A stretch of DNA of 64,000 bases from Meconema thalassinum (Eukaryota > Arthropoda > Insecta > Orthoptera > Tettigoniidae): the NCBI GenBank assembly GCA_946902985.2, contig OX336389.2:124283572-124347571 (forward strand), in the 5' to 3' direction. The notes below the pieces were generated by a model. That model saw only the letters and a program-made list of their open reading frames with translations, ran no database searches and was not told the DNA's origin. Below, one piece after another: positions 1 through 10,744 of this stretch. Numbering within the stretch: the first letter of the stretch is position 1; every line of letters begins with the position of its first letter. The translations under genes were made by a program, and so were the position numbers.

Positions 1-371
1 CTTACTCAGGACCGCCGAGTGACAGTGAACGCCATAGCCGCCGTGGTCGGATTGAGCGTCGGAAGTGTGCACACCATCATGAAGAAACGACTGCACTTGC
101 GCAAAGTGTGTGCCCAATGGGTGCCCCGCAATCTTCAACCACACCAGGAAGCATGTCGGATGGCCTACTGTCTTGGTCTTGGTTGGACGATTGATGCATG
201 CTGCTGCTCGCTTTGTATCGTCACGTGACGTGCATGCGTGCCCGCTAGCGTCAGGCTGTGACCTTCCACGCTCTGGTCGGAACGACACCTCGTTACACAC
301 GCCACGGTTAGCCGATGTCGTCACCGGTTTGCGCATTAGAGCCTCCGGCTCGTTACTTTTTGAACGCACCT
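1..371 (+). mobile_element. mariner derivative with inverted-duplicated end, cut by window edge
   Basis: The first ~180 bases encode the helix-turn-helix part of a mariner-family transposase (residues like VTVNAIAAVVGLSVGSVHTI). After a Cys-Leu-Gly-Leu-Gly stretch the catalytic domain is missing. Instead bases 182-371 are an inverted copy of the element's own 5' end. The end reads GAACGCACCT followed by TA (372-373), the usual mariner target duplication. The same break occurs in the copy at 33965-34792, so this is a propagated derivative and not a private rearrangement. The left part lies outside the window. It cannot encode an active enzyme. Confidence 0.85.
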
Positions 372-1366
372 TATATAATTCAGGTGAGGATTCAATCAAT
401 CAAAGTACAATATCCGTATAGTACGTTGTATTTCACCAATCTACTACAACCAACATTCAATTATACTCCTTGAAAATGACAAAGAGTTATAACAATACCC
501 ATGAATTTAGGAGAAAGTATGCTATATGCTCTTTACTGAGCATCTTGTTTTAGTATGTGAACGCTCAAACCGACGCGATCCAAATTCTAGGAATTTGAAT
601 GATCGATTCTGATATCAAATACCATATTTGGAGTCAGCGATTCACGTACGTTAAGGAAATATTCTTTTATGAAGAACAGACCCTCCAAATTTGAACACTT
701 TTCTAGAAAACTACGTGGCGACCTCTCCTTGTTAGTTCAAAATAATGAGTTATGTTAAGTGTCAAGAGTTAATTAACTCTTAATTTACAGTTGTACTTGT
801 AAATAGTTGCCTCGTAAGGTAAAGTAAGTAAGGTTACGCAGTAGAATTGCGTGTGATAATTAGGGACCCAGTCACATAGTTAGGGAATTTATTATTTCTT
901 AAATATTGCAGTACTCACCTCGCACGGCATATCGCTGTCAAATTTGGAGAAAAACATTGGATATTGTTCAAACATCGTTTAAAACATTGTCATAAATATT
1001 GACAAATAATTGATGGTAGATTAGAGTAATTATTGCAAAGAATGCAAAGTTTGGTAAATTAAAGTTATTGCAATCGTTGGTGTAGTATAATTTTGAAGTA
1101 GTGTTTTTTTTTTTGGGACAACATTCAATAATGTTGTATTGTCCAAGATTCGATAATCTCGACACAGTGTGTAAAGTGACATGTTCACAACCGAGGGCGC
1201 ACATTAGGATGTACTGTATTTAAGGGATTTTGTTGTCGTACAGATGTTAAAACTTACGGAGGAGCGGTCCTTGTAAGGAGCTCGAGTTTAACACCCCACA
1301 TGTATAGTCAAGTGAGTTTGAACAGTTATATTAGTGTATTTTGATTGTATTTGTCATTTTCATTAC
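372..1366. other. unassigned intronic DNA
   Basis: AT-rich sequence with only short chance ORFs. I recognise no gene, RNA or mobile-element end. By position it lies upstream of the first visible exon of the immunoglobulin-superfamily gene and so is probably intron. Confidence 0.4.
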
Positions 1367-1615
1367 GTTTTAGTAATTAAATATTTTGTTGTTAATTCAT
1401 TAATCCACCCAAGTGTATGTGTACAGTAGTTCTTATAATCCCAATACTTGAATTAGTGCCGACGTGATTCTAATCTACTGTATAACCCGGCACGCCCCGA
1501 GTGAACGACTGATTTTATTTTATTTTTCCTATAAATTCAACACATATACCACATACAGAAGGTTAAAATATTAAACTCCTTGGATCTATTGAACCTTCAT
1601 TTGTTAAGAACTTTT
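1367..1615 (+). repeat. direct repeat, copy 1 (partner at 3371-3960)
   Basis: About 250 bp beginning TTTTAGTAATTAAATAT and ending near CTTCATTTGTTAAGAACTT. It recurs in the same orientation at 3371-3960, where a SINE interrupts it. The two copies bracket the piggyBac relic. Shared internal blocks include GTGCCGACGTGATTCTAAT and CCCGGCACGCCCCGAGTGA. No TG...CA ends or coding region support calling them LTRs. Confidence 0.75.
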
Positions 1616-2091
1616 ATGACCGTCATATCTTTCTCCCGAGTTCCTTAAACAAAGTGATGGCTAATGTGCTGCCCTCTGGTTCCAAGACCCAGAAACACAA
1701 GAAAAAAGAGACAGTCAGTCTGAAAGACTGGATTTTACATGATTTTAAATGCTACAAATGCATGCTAGAAAGGATGGAGGCTTCTCGCTTCGCTCGAAGC
1801 CAAAGACTCTTGACATGTTAGATGATCAAGAAACAATCAGAACGCTAGAAAGTTACAGGTCATGAGGGAGCTGGAGCGCGTGGTGAAAGGAGGGAGCTGG
1901 CTGGATGACGTCACGCTTGCCCTGTCGTTGCCATCTCGTAACGCCAGAGCTCACCAGTGAACTCAGTACACATGCACCAAGCGGTACTATGATGTCACAC
2001 ACCTCAGTGCATTCTCGGTACATTTCGTGACGTCGCCGTAACGTAACGACGAAGTCGACTAGATCATTTAAAATTATAAAACAATCCAGTC
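1616..2091. other. 5' flank of the piggyBac relic
   Basis: No gene is seen. The stretch after about 1850 is more GC-rich and precedes the piggyBac start codon at 2092, so it may hold that element's promoter and 5' untranslated region. I could not identify piggyBac terminal repeats in it. Confidence 0.3.
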
Positions 2092-3290
2092 ATGGCAGCC
2101 ACCAGGCGAAGAGGTGGAGGTAAGCTACAATGTATCTTGTATTTTCCATTGTTTTGTACCACAAGGCACCAAAATACCTATGTTGTAACTTACTGCAGAT
2201 TCCTAAGTCTTTGTAATTGCTAAATATGTGCCTCTAATACGGAACAGGATTGCATTTCTTAGTGTTAGAAATATCATGTGTCCAATTGTAGACATTTTCT
2301 CACAAGGGAGCAAACAGACCGAAAATGTAACTGAGTTGTTTTGTTTTCTGGGAGGGGGTCGATATTTTGAATTGCATGACTTTCAATCTTAATATTTATT
2401 TTCAATTGCTACCTGTGCATTAAAATTAATTCAGCTTATTAACAACTGAATATGTACTGACTTTTCAGATCTTGAAGCGAGTGAAATTGTAAATTGGATC
2501 GAAAACGGCGATGTGTCTGACTTGGAGGGCCTCGACAGTGAGGATGAGAGAGAGGAAGATCTATTGCAGAAAGCTGAAGCTAACCGTATATACAGGGTAT
2601 TTCACTCAAAGTGCGGCCGGCCCAGCGCTCTAGGTGGACCGTGGAGCTATAAAGGTCAGACGAGCATATCGCAGCGCGCTGTCACAGCATATGTCATAAT
2701 TAAGATAAGGAAGGAAGTGCTGTTGGATTGATGCTTCGGACTCGCGACCCTAAGTTCAGCGAGCTGCCTCTACGCGCCGCGCTGCCGGCCGCACTTTGAG
2801 TGAAAGACCCTGTATGATTCTTATGCTGTAAAATACCCATGTAAAGCGATCATGATCTTATGTACGTTATCCTAATTTTTATTTTTTATTTTTTGAAGGG
2901 GAAAGTGGTGATCAGCCATTTGATGCAAAGGACCATGATGAAACTGGAGATACAGTACCGATATTGCTGATGTTCTTCCAGAAGACGCATACGCATGGAT
3001 GAACCTCGCTATGAAGAGAGACGTTCAGTGGCGTCGCAGTGTGATATTTCAGGATAATATACCGCAGTGGGATGACGATGATGACATGGCATATAACCAT
3101 GCAATTACTGATCTTCTATACCCAGTAACATACTTTTAAAAATACATTCCAGTTTCCTTATTTGAATCGTTTGTGGACAGAACTAATAATTATGCACCTC
3201 AAAAGGGAGAACCTCGATTTGCATCCACAAACCTTACCGAAATTAGTAGATTTATTGGTTTACAGATATTTGATGGTCCCTAGGATTTCC
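2092..3290 (+). pseudogene. piggyBac-like transposase, N-terminal relic with an intron
   Basis: A short first exon (2092-2119, Met-Ala-Ala-Thr-Arg-Arg-Arg) ends at GTAAGC and joins in phase 1 to an acceptor at 2468/2469. The spliced frame reads an acidic N-terminus (SDLEGLDSEDEREED) typical of piggyBac-derived proteins. A MITE then interrupts it at 2593-2812. Near 3150-3280 a second block reads FESFVDRTNNYA...EISRFIGLQIFDG, the conserved start of the piggyBac (PGBD/DDE_Tnp_1_7) domain. Then comes a stop, and the catalytic Asp region is absent. Frames between blocks do not connect simply, so this is a dead copy. A domesticated gene is unlikely given the MITE and the truncation. Confidence 0.8.
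2593..2812. mobile_element. 220-bp MITE with ~30-bp terminal inverted repeats
   Basis: The ends are CAGGGTATTTCACTCAAAG and its imperfect inverse CTTTGAGTGAAAGACCCTG, continuing to GCGGCCGGC on both sides. A TA flanks each end, as for Tc1/mariner-superfamily elements. It carries no transposase. Removing it and one TA restores an open frame in the piggyBac exon, which supports insertion into that exon. Confidence 0.85.
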
Positions 3291-3370
3291 ACGGTTGAGG
3301 TTGTACTGGGATACTTCTTTACATATTTCCATACTTACAGACAGTACGCCAGTGAATTTGTTTGTAACTT

Positions 3371-3960
3371 TTAGTAATTAAATATCTTGTTGTAAATGTA
3401 TGCCGGCCCCGTGGTGTTTGGGTAGAGCGCCTGCCTCTCACCCGGAGACCCCGAGTTCAATTCCCGGCTCCGTCAGGGATTTTGAAACTGACGTGAGGGT
3501 TGGAACGGGGTGCACTCAGCCTCGTGAGGACAATTGAGTAGCTGTCTGTCAGTGAGGCAGCGCCCCGATCATAAACACAAAGATTAACGGCCGAGGGGAC
3601 CCGATGCGCTGATCACGCGTCACCCCAATATCTGCAGGCCAAATGGCTGGACAGCGATCGCTTGGTCGGCCTAGGCCCTTCATGGGCTGTATAGTGCCAG
3701 GGGTTGACTTTTCTTTTGTTGTAAATGTATAAAACCACCCAAGTGTACTGTATGTGTCTTTGATTAAGTACAGTAGTTCTGATAATCCCAGTACATGAAT
3801 TAGTGCCGACGTGATTCTAATATACTCTATATCCCGGCACGCCCCGAGTGACCGACTGATTTTATTTTATTTTTCCTACAAATTCAACTTATATACCACA
3901 GACAGAAGGGTAAATATTAAACTCCTTGGATCTATTGAACCTTCATTTGTTAAGAACTTA
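3371..3960 (+). repeat. direct repeat, copy 2, interrupted by a SINE
   Basis: The same ~250-bp sequence as 1367-1615, in the same orientation, split by the SINE at 3402-3715. It directly follows the truncated piggyBac block. Confidence 0.75.
3402..3715 (+). mobile_element. tRNA-derived SINE with 15-bp target duplication
   Basis: The 5' head has a pol III box A-like GGGTAGAGCGCC and box B-like GAGTTCAATTCCCGG. The direct repeat TTGTTGTAAATGTAT flanks it at 3387-3401 and 3716-3730. The first ~140 bp match the head of the SINE-A family found at 31482, 32824 and 50352, but the 3' body (ending GCCAGGGGTTGACTTTT) is different. This points to a shared head with an exchanged tail. Confidence 0.9.
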
Positions 3961-4036
3961 ACAGGTTCACTAGAATAACTCCTTAGGTTCAGACTTGATT
4001 CTTTCCAAACTTTGGACAAAAGAGTTAAAAGGTAGG

Positions 4037-4160
4037 TAGCTTGTAGTTTAACGTGACCGTTAATCTCGCGATCATAAGCCACGGGACCTCCATTTTACGT
4101 GGAATCCGAACCACAGGACATGGCATTTCACATCGAAAATCTCACATGCAGTGACCGGGA
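4037..4160 (-). mobile_element. SINE fragment (same unit as 59370-59479)
   Basis: Shares about 105 bp with the small insertion in the BEL/Pao element at 59370-59479. On the minus strand it contains a box B-like GTGGTTCGGATTCC, preceded by a second CCCGGTCACTGCATGTGAGA segment also seen in the SINE at 16205-16556. It is a truncated member of a tRNA-derived family. Confidence 0.65.
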
Positions 4161-4655
4161 AACAAAAGAGTTAACTCCTATGCGTGGAATGTAAGCTTGT
4201 CAGTTCTTATGGAAACAGTTTGTTTAGGTAACATTCTCCGTATCAAATTGCGGTAAGTTTGGATGGTCTTGGTAGAACATTAATATTCTAAGCTTAAATT
4301 ATAGCATTAACAAATGTGATAAATTTAATTGAAGAAATCAAGGTCATGAGAAACCATCCTCACAGGTCATTCCAAATGTTGTTCAGTTTGGTAGGTCCTC
4401 CTTGAAACTCGACTGGACGTAAAGCAAGTAATGGTTTGAATCCGTAGGGACTCAGAAGAAATTAATATCTTTATTGGACACCCATACACCATATGTGTGG
4501 CGTTGAGATAGGTTAGTCTTGCAGTTCAATATTTCTGTTTTTATAATATTGTGTGTCCCTAGTTATTGTACAGTTATACGGTAGTACATCCCTGGAGAGC
4601 AATCATGTATGAACCGAGTCTACCGTTTCATTTCTGATTATATTTCTGATTGCAG
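4161..4655. other. intron upstream of the first visible exon
   Basis: No gene or repeat is recognised. A pyrimidine-rich tract with branch-point-like TGAT repeats leads into the TGCAG acceptor at 4651-4655. Confidence 0.4.
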
Positions 4656-4949
4656 ACCCAGAGGATCTGGATGAGCCAAACAATTCTACGCTTGGAATAC
4701 CATACAGTCCTAGACGGCGCATGGAGGTGTCGTTTGGAACTAACGTCGTGTTAGAGTGTCCTGACAGAGGACAGTCATGCTGGAGCCGAGTGGGGCCAAA
4801 AGGAACTTTGGAGCCGGTCGGAATGGGACCTGATCTTAATCTAGAGAAAGTTATGTACCAAGAGGCTGGACGTTATCGCTGTATCGGTACTGCATCCCCA
4901 AGACTGGAAGAATGGAGATCCTTGATTGACGTCAATATATCAGTGATAG
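4656..4949 (+). CDS. immunoglobulin-superfamily protein, penultimate visible Ig-domain exon
   Basis: This 294-nt exon lies between a TTGCAG acceptor and a GTGAGT donor, with phase 1 at both ends, the usual phasing of an Ig-domain exon. It encodes a leader to the domain, then VVLECP...SCWSRVG, then a DLNLEKV strand and the hallmark EAGRYRC with its conserved Tyr and Cys. The two Cys would form the intradomain disulfide. The final G pairs with GT at 43227 to make Gly. The protein is an extracellular adhesion or recognition molecule by family. I do not recognise the orthologue. A fully mobile-element origin is very unlikely. Confidence 0.8.
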
Positions 4950-5249
4950 GTGAGTACATCTAAATATTAGGACAAATAAAGATTACGGGAAATGCACGTG
5001 AATCTCCATTTCATACACCCAAATCTCACTCCATTTCTTGGTCCTTTTGACTTACCAGACATACTCTCACAAGGGAACCCTTTTGGTATCACCGGACCAA
5101 TGGAAATGAACAATGCACCGTGATCAATTAAGACACATTCAGATTCATAGTAATGAATAATAATTAATCATAATTTCTGCAGCTAAACTGATAGAATCAT
5201 TACAATAACTTGCATGAAAATTAGCTCTCGTTTTGAATAATTATCATTT

Positions 5250-5673
5250 GAGTCGTCTAGTTGCAAAACTCGTTTAATCCACTTGTGAATAAGAATCATT
5301 TTTATGAGAAACGTTTCTCTGGGCTTTGCCTCGCGTATCTTTTGTGTTTGTTGTTTTCTACTTTTTGCTTTTTGCTTTGTGTTTTTGGTTTTGTGTTTGC
5401 TTTGTGCTTTTGCTTTTGTTTTTGAATTTTGCTTTTTGCTTCGTGTTTTTTGGTTTTGGTTTTATGTTTGTTTTCTGGAAAATCAAAAAAAACGAAACAA
5501 AAAACAAAACAAAACAAAAATTTAATAAAACAATTTAAATCAAAATAAAACAAAATAAAATAAAACAAATAAAATAAAGTAAAATAAAATAAAATAAAAT
5601 AATTAAATAAATAATTTTACGACATGATCCTTATTCACAAGTGGATCAAACGAGTTTTGCTTCTGGGCGACTC
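5250..5673. mobile_element. fold-back element with low-complexity core
   Basis: About 50 bp of inverted repeat at each end (AACTCGTTTAATCCACTTGT against its inverse), starting GAGTCG and ending CGACTC. An ATTT sits just outside both ends (5246-5249, 5674-5677), a candidate 4-bp target duplication. The core is T/G-rich on the left and A-rich (AAACAAAATAAAAT-type) on the right. The ORFs in it are products of this low-complexity sequence, not genes. Confidence 0.7.
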
Positions 5674-5865
5674 ATTTAGTCTGAAGCACTTCTATAGTAG
5701 TTTAAATATGCTAACATGTGATCTATTGACTTATTATAGTGACTAAATTCAGGTATGATGTTGTCTATACTATTTTGTCATTGCTGTTCTTATTTCAAAC
5801 GTTCCTATTTAAACTGGTTTTTAAATGGATTGTTCTCGCGACTTTTCATCCGAGCGCCCCTCCCC

Positions 5866-6607
5866 CCTCCCCAGGGGTTCACATCTAGTGGGACGTGGGT
5901 TGGCGACCACGGGGCCCCAGCTGAGTCTGGCAATGCTTCCACTTACTTGTGCCGGCCTCCTCTGTCTTCCTTCCTTTCGACCTCACTTGGTCAACTTTTG
6001 TTCTCTTCCGACCTTGACGGTATTAGGGTATCCGAGGCTTAGGGAGTCTCTTCATTTCCCGCCTTAATTGGCCCTTGTCTCATCTTTTCTGATTCCTTCT
6101 TTCTGCGAGCGGTCAGCCTTCTTTTTCTTTTCATGTTATCCCCTGCCTACTGCTCAAGGCCCTCACGGAGGCCGGGTGTATGTAGCCCCACCACTTTTGG
6201 TGCACCCTAGATAAAGCTACACCCTCAGGGGCTCACGGCTGGTGAGTTCGGGAGTTGGCGACCCCGAGGGATTCCTGAGCTGGGTCCGGTTTCCCCCTTT
6301 TGTCCCTTACCTGTTGGGAGGACCCTCTCCTCTTTCACTTTCCTATCTGCCTTTCATGGCTCTCCTTCCTTCCAAGTCCCTCAATCCGCATTCTTCGAGG
6401 GTTGAGGGCATTTCTTTTCCTCCTGTCATTTATTTGCCTTATTCTCCTTTAGTTTTCCATTTCTTCTTCCAGTATGTAGGTAAGTATTTAGTTTTAGTTT
6501 TTAAGTTTGCATTTCATTTTCATCTTCACGATCACCCGAACCATCAGGGACCGATAACCTAGATGTTAGGCCCCTTAAAACAATTATCATCATCATCATC
6601 ATCATCT
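5866..6607 (+). repeat. dimeric repeat C, copy 1
   Basis: Begins CCCCAGGGGTTCACATCTAG and ends GTTAGGCCCCTTAAAACAA followed by a CAT microsatellite. Inside, a second diverged unit (GGGGCTCACGGCTGGTGAG, then GGCGACC) repeats the layout of the first, so the element looks dimeric. Three long copies (also 8317 and 41935) plus a 58-bp end fragment (14487) occur in the window. The simple-repeat tail suggests a SINE or the 3' end of a non-LTR element. No ORF is credible. Confidence 0.75.
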
Positions 6608-8316
6608 GAGCGCTGTGAATTTTGGCACGGTATATCTTCATACAAGCCTTATATACTGTGCCCTTCAAATCTGGGTCTTCTAGGATGGGACACTCTTCAT
6701 GGGGGTCGCGCTCAGTCCAGAGGCTTAATTTAAATTGCCAACCTACGGAGATGGAATCACGGGGACATAACTGCCAATCACACGTCAGGGTATTTTAAGG
6801 AAACATGAATTCATTAACTAAAAGTAACTACTTCAAACAAATGAATTTAATAAACTGACAATCCCCTCAAATTGAAAACAAATTAAATGAAACATCTCCT
6901 AAAGTTAAAAACATAACACACAAGCGTCCCGGTATCCACACAAGGACACCACCCTGGGTCCACGGCTTAAAATATGGCATTCCAAATAAACAAATAAAGA
7001 AGTCGAAAATCAAAGTTCAAACTTGAATTCGAGTTCGGACTGAACTCGGTGTTCTTGTTGTATACTCAATGGCATACTCATGTTATACTCCTTATGTGAT
7101 TGGGCTAGCGTGTGGAATGAATGCCTATTTGTTCAGGACCATTTCCTTCCAAATCAATTGTCAGGTCATGATTCAGTGTTGGGTATTGGAAGACGCCAAA
7201 CAACACGCAAGAATAAACACTACTTAAAGTACAATGCAATACCTGACTTGCCCTACCCTTAAATCCACATAAACTACAACTAACAAAGTCATCCAGAGAA
7301 CACGTGGATGCCATATGGGCATAAACGTAGGATGCTTCCCAAACAAAACCAAGTACACACATCACCACTGTGACTGACCAGAATACTCCTGGGTCCCTGT
7401 CCAATGCTACAAAATAAATGAGCACGGGTCACCTTCACACCACACAGTACACAACCGCGGCGCGGTCTGCCGCAGTCCCAACGTAATTTTAATAAGAATA
7501 AAACTCACACAAAAAAATCTACATAAACAACGTGTTAAAAAAAGGACGGACCAACTGAGTCCAGATACAGGATAACCTCCGGAATAAAATTCATCGCATC
7601 GAAAAACAAATCACACCCCCTGAATTTAATCAGCGTGAACAAAAATGAGCTCTTAACGGACCAGGCTCGAAATAATTCTTCATACATTTAGGTGAGTTAT
7701 AACTGATCTACTCCACCAAATACTAACGTGGCCGAGACAATGATCTCGACATAAACAATGTGAGCAAACTGTAATCCCTCACACACCACAGCTTATCTGG
7801 CCTAAAGATGGAGATATGTGCCCAAAATAATGTCTCGCAAGAAAGCTAAAGAGTCTTTCTTCGAGAACCGACGTGGCGAAATATAAACAGGGTTCCTCAA
7901 GATGCCACTCGTTGCTTACAAGGCTTTGCCGCAGCAAAAATACCCCAGCGTACGGTCACCTTAGACTTGTGGGAATAACACCTCCACAATATTTGAATCA
8001 ACAAAGTGCCGTTCGAATACTGGTGGGAAAACACCTCCACTTTTATGACCTTGGCACACACTCCTGAACGATGACCAGCAGAATTTACATGACTCTCACA
8101 CCCTTAAAACATCCGAGATCACTGCCTGCCTTATGAAATCCCACTCAAGGGTCGAAACAAAAAAATAACACAAACACTCAAAAGTAATATTAATTTACTT
8201 TGAGTGGTGGCAGCTGATGATCACCATCCACAAATGCTACAAATAGCTAATTGAAAACGCCTGGCCCATTAAAATTTCCCTAAAGCCAAATCAGTTTCCT
8301 CGCCCAAACTACCACT
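6608..8316. other. unassigned intronic DNA between two repeat-C copies
   Basis: About 1.7 kb without credible coding. The minus-strand ORF near 7105-7425 shows no recognisable domain. I find no paired ends that would make this the body of an element bounded by the two repeat-C copies. Confidence 0.35.
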
Positions 8317-9050
8317 TCCCCCAGGGGCTCACATATAGTGGGACGAGGGTTGGCGACCACGGGGCCCCAGCTGAGTCCAGCATTGCTTCCACTTACTTGT
8401 GCCGGCCTCCTCTCTGTGTTCTTTCCTTTCGACCACACTTGGTCAACTCGTGTTCTCTTCAGACCCCGACGGTATTAGGGTATCCGAGGCCTAGGGAGTC
8501 TCTTCCTTTCCCGCCTTAATTGGCCCTTGTCTCATCTTTTCTGATACCCTCCTTCTGCGAGGGGTCAGCCTTCTTTTTCTTTTCATTTTATATCCTGCCT
8601 TCTGCTCAAGGCCCTCAAGGAGGCAGGGTGTATGTAGCCCCACCACTTCTGGTGCACCCTGGAAATTGCTACACCCTCAGGGGCTCACGGCTGGTGAGTT
8701 CGGGAGTTGGCGACCCCGAGGGATTCTTGAGCTGGGTCCGGTTTCCCCCTTTTGTTCATTACCTGTGGGGTGGACCCTCTCCTCTTTCACTTTCCTATCT
8801 GCCTTTCATGGCTCTCCTTCCTTCCGAGTCCCTCAATCCGCCTTCTTCGAGGGTTGAGGGCATTTCTTTTCCTCCTGTCCTTTATTTGCCTTATTCTCCT
8901 TTTGTTTTCCATTCCTTCTTCTAGTATATAAGTTAGTAGTTAGTTTTAGTTTTAGCTTACATTTCACTTTCATCTTCACGATCACCCAAAACATTAGGGG
9001 CCGATAACCTAGATGTTAGGCCCCTTAAAACAACAAGTATCATCATCATC
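8317..9050 (+). repeat. dimeric repeat C, copy 2
   Basis: Matches copy 1 over its whole length, from CCCCCAGGGGCTCACATATAG to the GTTAGGCCCC/ATC-repeat tail, with small indels. Confidence 0.75.
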
Positions 9051-9877
9051 AAACTATCACTATCGTTACACCCAAATGATAGGTGCTGATGACCAAATAT
9101 TGCTGAATATTATTCGTAGGTTACTCTCGCCTTAACTTGGTTTCTACAAAGGTGACCTCGCGTCATTGCAACACATTTACTGGCACGTCAGCCTTAAACT
9201 TAATTCAATACAGCAAAACTACCCCTTGTTTTCCACAAAATAAAAAAAATAAAATATTTACAAAAACAATTGTTCTTGTCGCCTTGCCAACCCCAATCCA
9301 AAATTCAAATAGGGTACTCATCCCTGTCATCTATGGCATACACCGCTGGGATATCCTTTACTCCATCATCGAATCCTTATCTATCTCGGCCAGCTGCATC
9401 ATCTTCAAGACGTTGATCGTCTCGTCCCCGCGATGTTCCGTCTTTTTGATGATAATTATCAAACAGCACCACTACTTATTGGTGAGCCTATCGCGTTCAC
9501 TTTGTATCGCACACGACCCCGTGCTGTACAGTACACCCGTGTCTTTGTCCAAATACTCTACACTGGTGAGATATACGCGACTGTTCTGTCACTGTGCTTT
9601 ATGATTTCTTAACTCACTAGCACGCAATGATGACAAGCTAAATACACTGCGCAGTCGGTTGGTAAATCTATGTTCACTATTAACCAGGCTACTCGATTCA
9701 CCTGATCCATGTCTCTCACAAATATAGCTTTAGCTCTGCTTCTAATACTCGGTATAGACGAGCTCAATAACATCATCTTTCCTCCTTGATTCTCATCACA
9801 TGACCCCTCCGTCAGAAAGGATTCATACCAACAGGTTCGTCTAAGGATTTCATTTTAACTTCCCCTTTATCTATTAA
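9051..9877. other. unassigned intronic DNA
   Basis: Contains an open frame of 155 codons (9137-9604, +) with no domain, signal peptide or composition that I recognise. I treat it as chance or as part of an old repeat. Confidence 0.35.
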
Positions 9878-10731
9878 CTAGCAACCCGACCCGGCTTCGC
9901 CCGAGAACAATTATGAATGCATTACGTGAAGAGCGCTTTTTCCGATATCAATGAACAACGACCAATATCCGTTTTACGTCTCGGCATGATGGGTTAAAAT
10001 CACTGACTGGATTATTAATTATATTATCATGGAGATACATGTGCAACAAATTCTTGTCAGACGTCATTTAAGAATGGCGAGGTGCATGAAACACAAATCC
10101 CCCTTCCGTCCAATCATAACTTGAAGTTTGCGGAACGAAAAGTTCACAGGCGAAATTATGAAAAGCCGAGTTGCACTTCCAGGGAAACTCCAAACATAAC
10201 CACTCTTCTCTAAAGTTTTTAACTCAACACGACTCGACAATTTGCTGCTAGCTGTATCTGGGGCAATAAGCTCGTCCGCTAGCTAAGCTGTAACTGGGGT
10301 GATAGACTCGCCCCTAGCTAGCTCGTAAACTGTCGCCTCAGTAACTGATTGGAGATTGTTGGAAGAAATCAAAACGTAAAAACACTTATAGTAGACGATG
10401 TATTGAAGATAGAGGCATGCTCTCCCGTTTTTTTTTTCGTAGAACTATTCATGCTGAACAATTCTTACACTCATAGTATTATATATAGATATCTTAACGG
10501 TTTGCCCAGCACAAGCTTAAAAAGCGCACGGACGCCAGTTTTTTTCCGACCTTTTCACTGAAATCGTTAGTGCTTGACTTCCTTTGGTCATAAATAAATT
10601 ATTTTCTACAGAAACCTTCCTCGAGATATCCTTGACTGAATGGTGAAAACCGCATCAAAATCCATTCAGTGGTTCTCGAGATTACCCGTGATATCCAAGA
10701 ATCGGGGACTTTGTTTTATACTAAGTAGAGA
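9878..10731 (+). repeat. repeat E, copy 1 (probable non-LTR 3' region)
   Basis: Starts ACTAGCAACCCGACCCGGCT and ends with a GGTGAAAACCGCATCAAAAT block and a GGGGACTTTGTTTTATACTA terminus. Other copies are at 10745-11468 and 15432-16049. The 3' wording is the kind common at ends of insect RTE/L2-like non-LTR elements, but no reverse transcriptase is present, so the class is inferred. The 15432 copy, nested in repeat D, fixes both ends of the family. Confidence 0.6.
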
Positions 10732-10744
10732 TTATACGCCAATC

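Noticed and set aside
3402..3480. tRNA gene candidate
   Set aside because: Boxes A and B are present, but the sequence continues into a SINE body and is flanked by a target duplication. The same reasoning applies to the heads at 16500, 28450, 31500, 32850, 50380 and 51150.
1367..3960. LTRs around the piggyBac relic
   Set aside because: No TG...CA ends, primer site or retroviral-type coding. They are retained only as direct repeats.
5302..5568. Overlapping ORFs on both strands
   Set aside because: They translate a low-complexity T/G-rich and A-rich core of a fold-back element and have no normal protein composition.
5866..9050. LTR-type element bounded by the two repeat-C copies
   Set aside because: The repeats end in an ATC microsatellite, a third copy stands alone at 41935, and nothing retroelement-like lies between them.
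9137..9604. 155-codon ORF as a gene
   Set aside because: No domain, no plausible start context and no conserved neighbour. It lies within intronic repeat-rich DNA.
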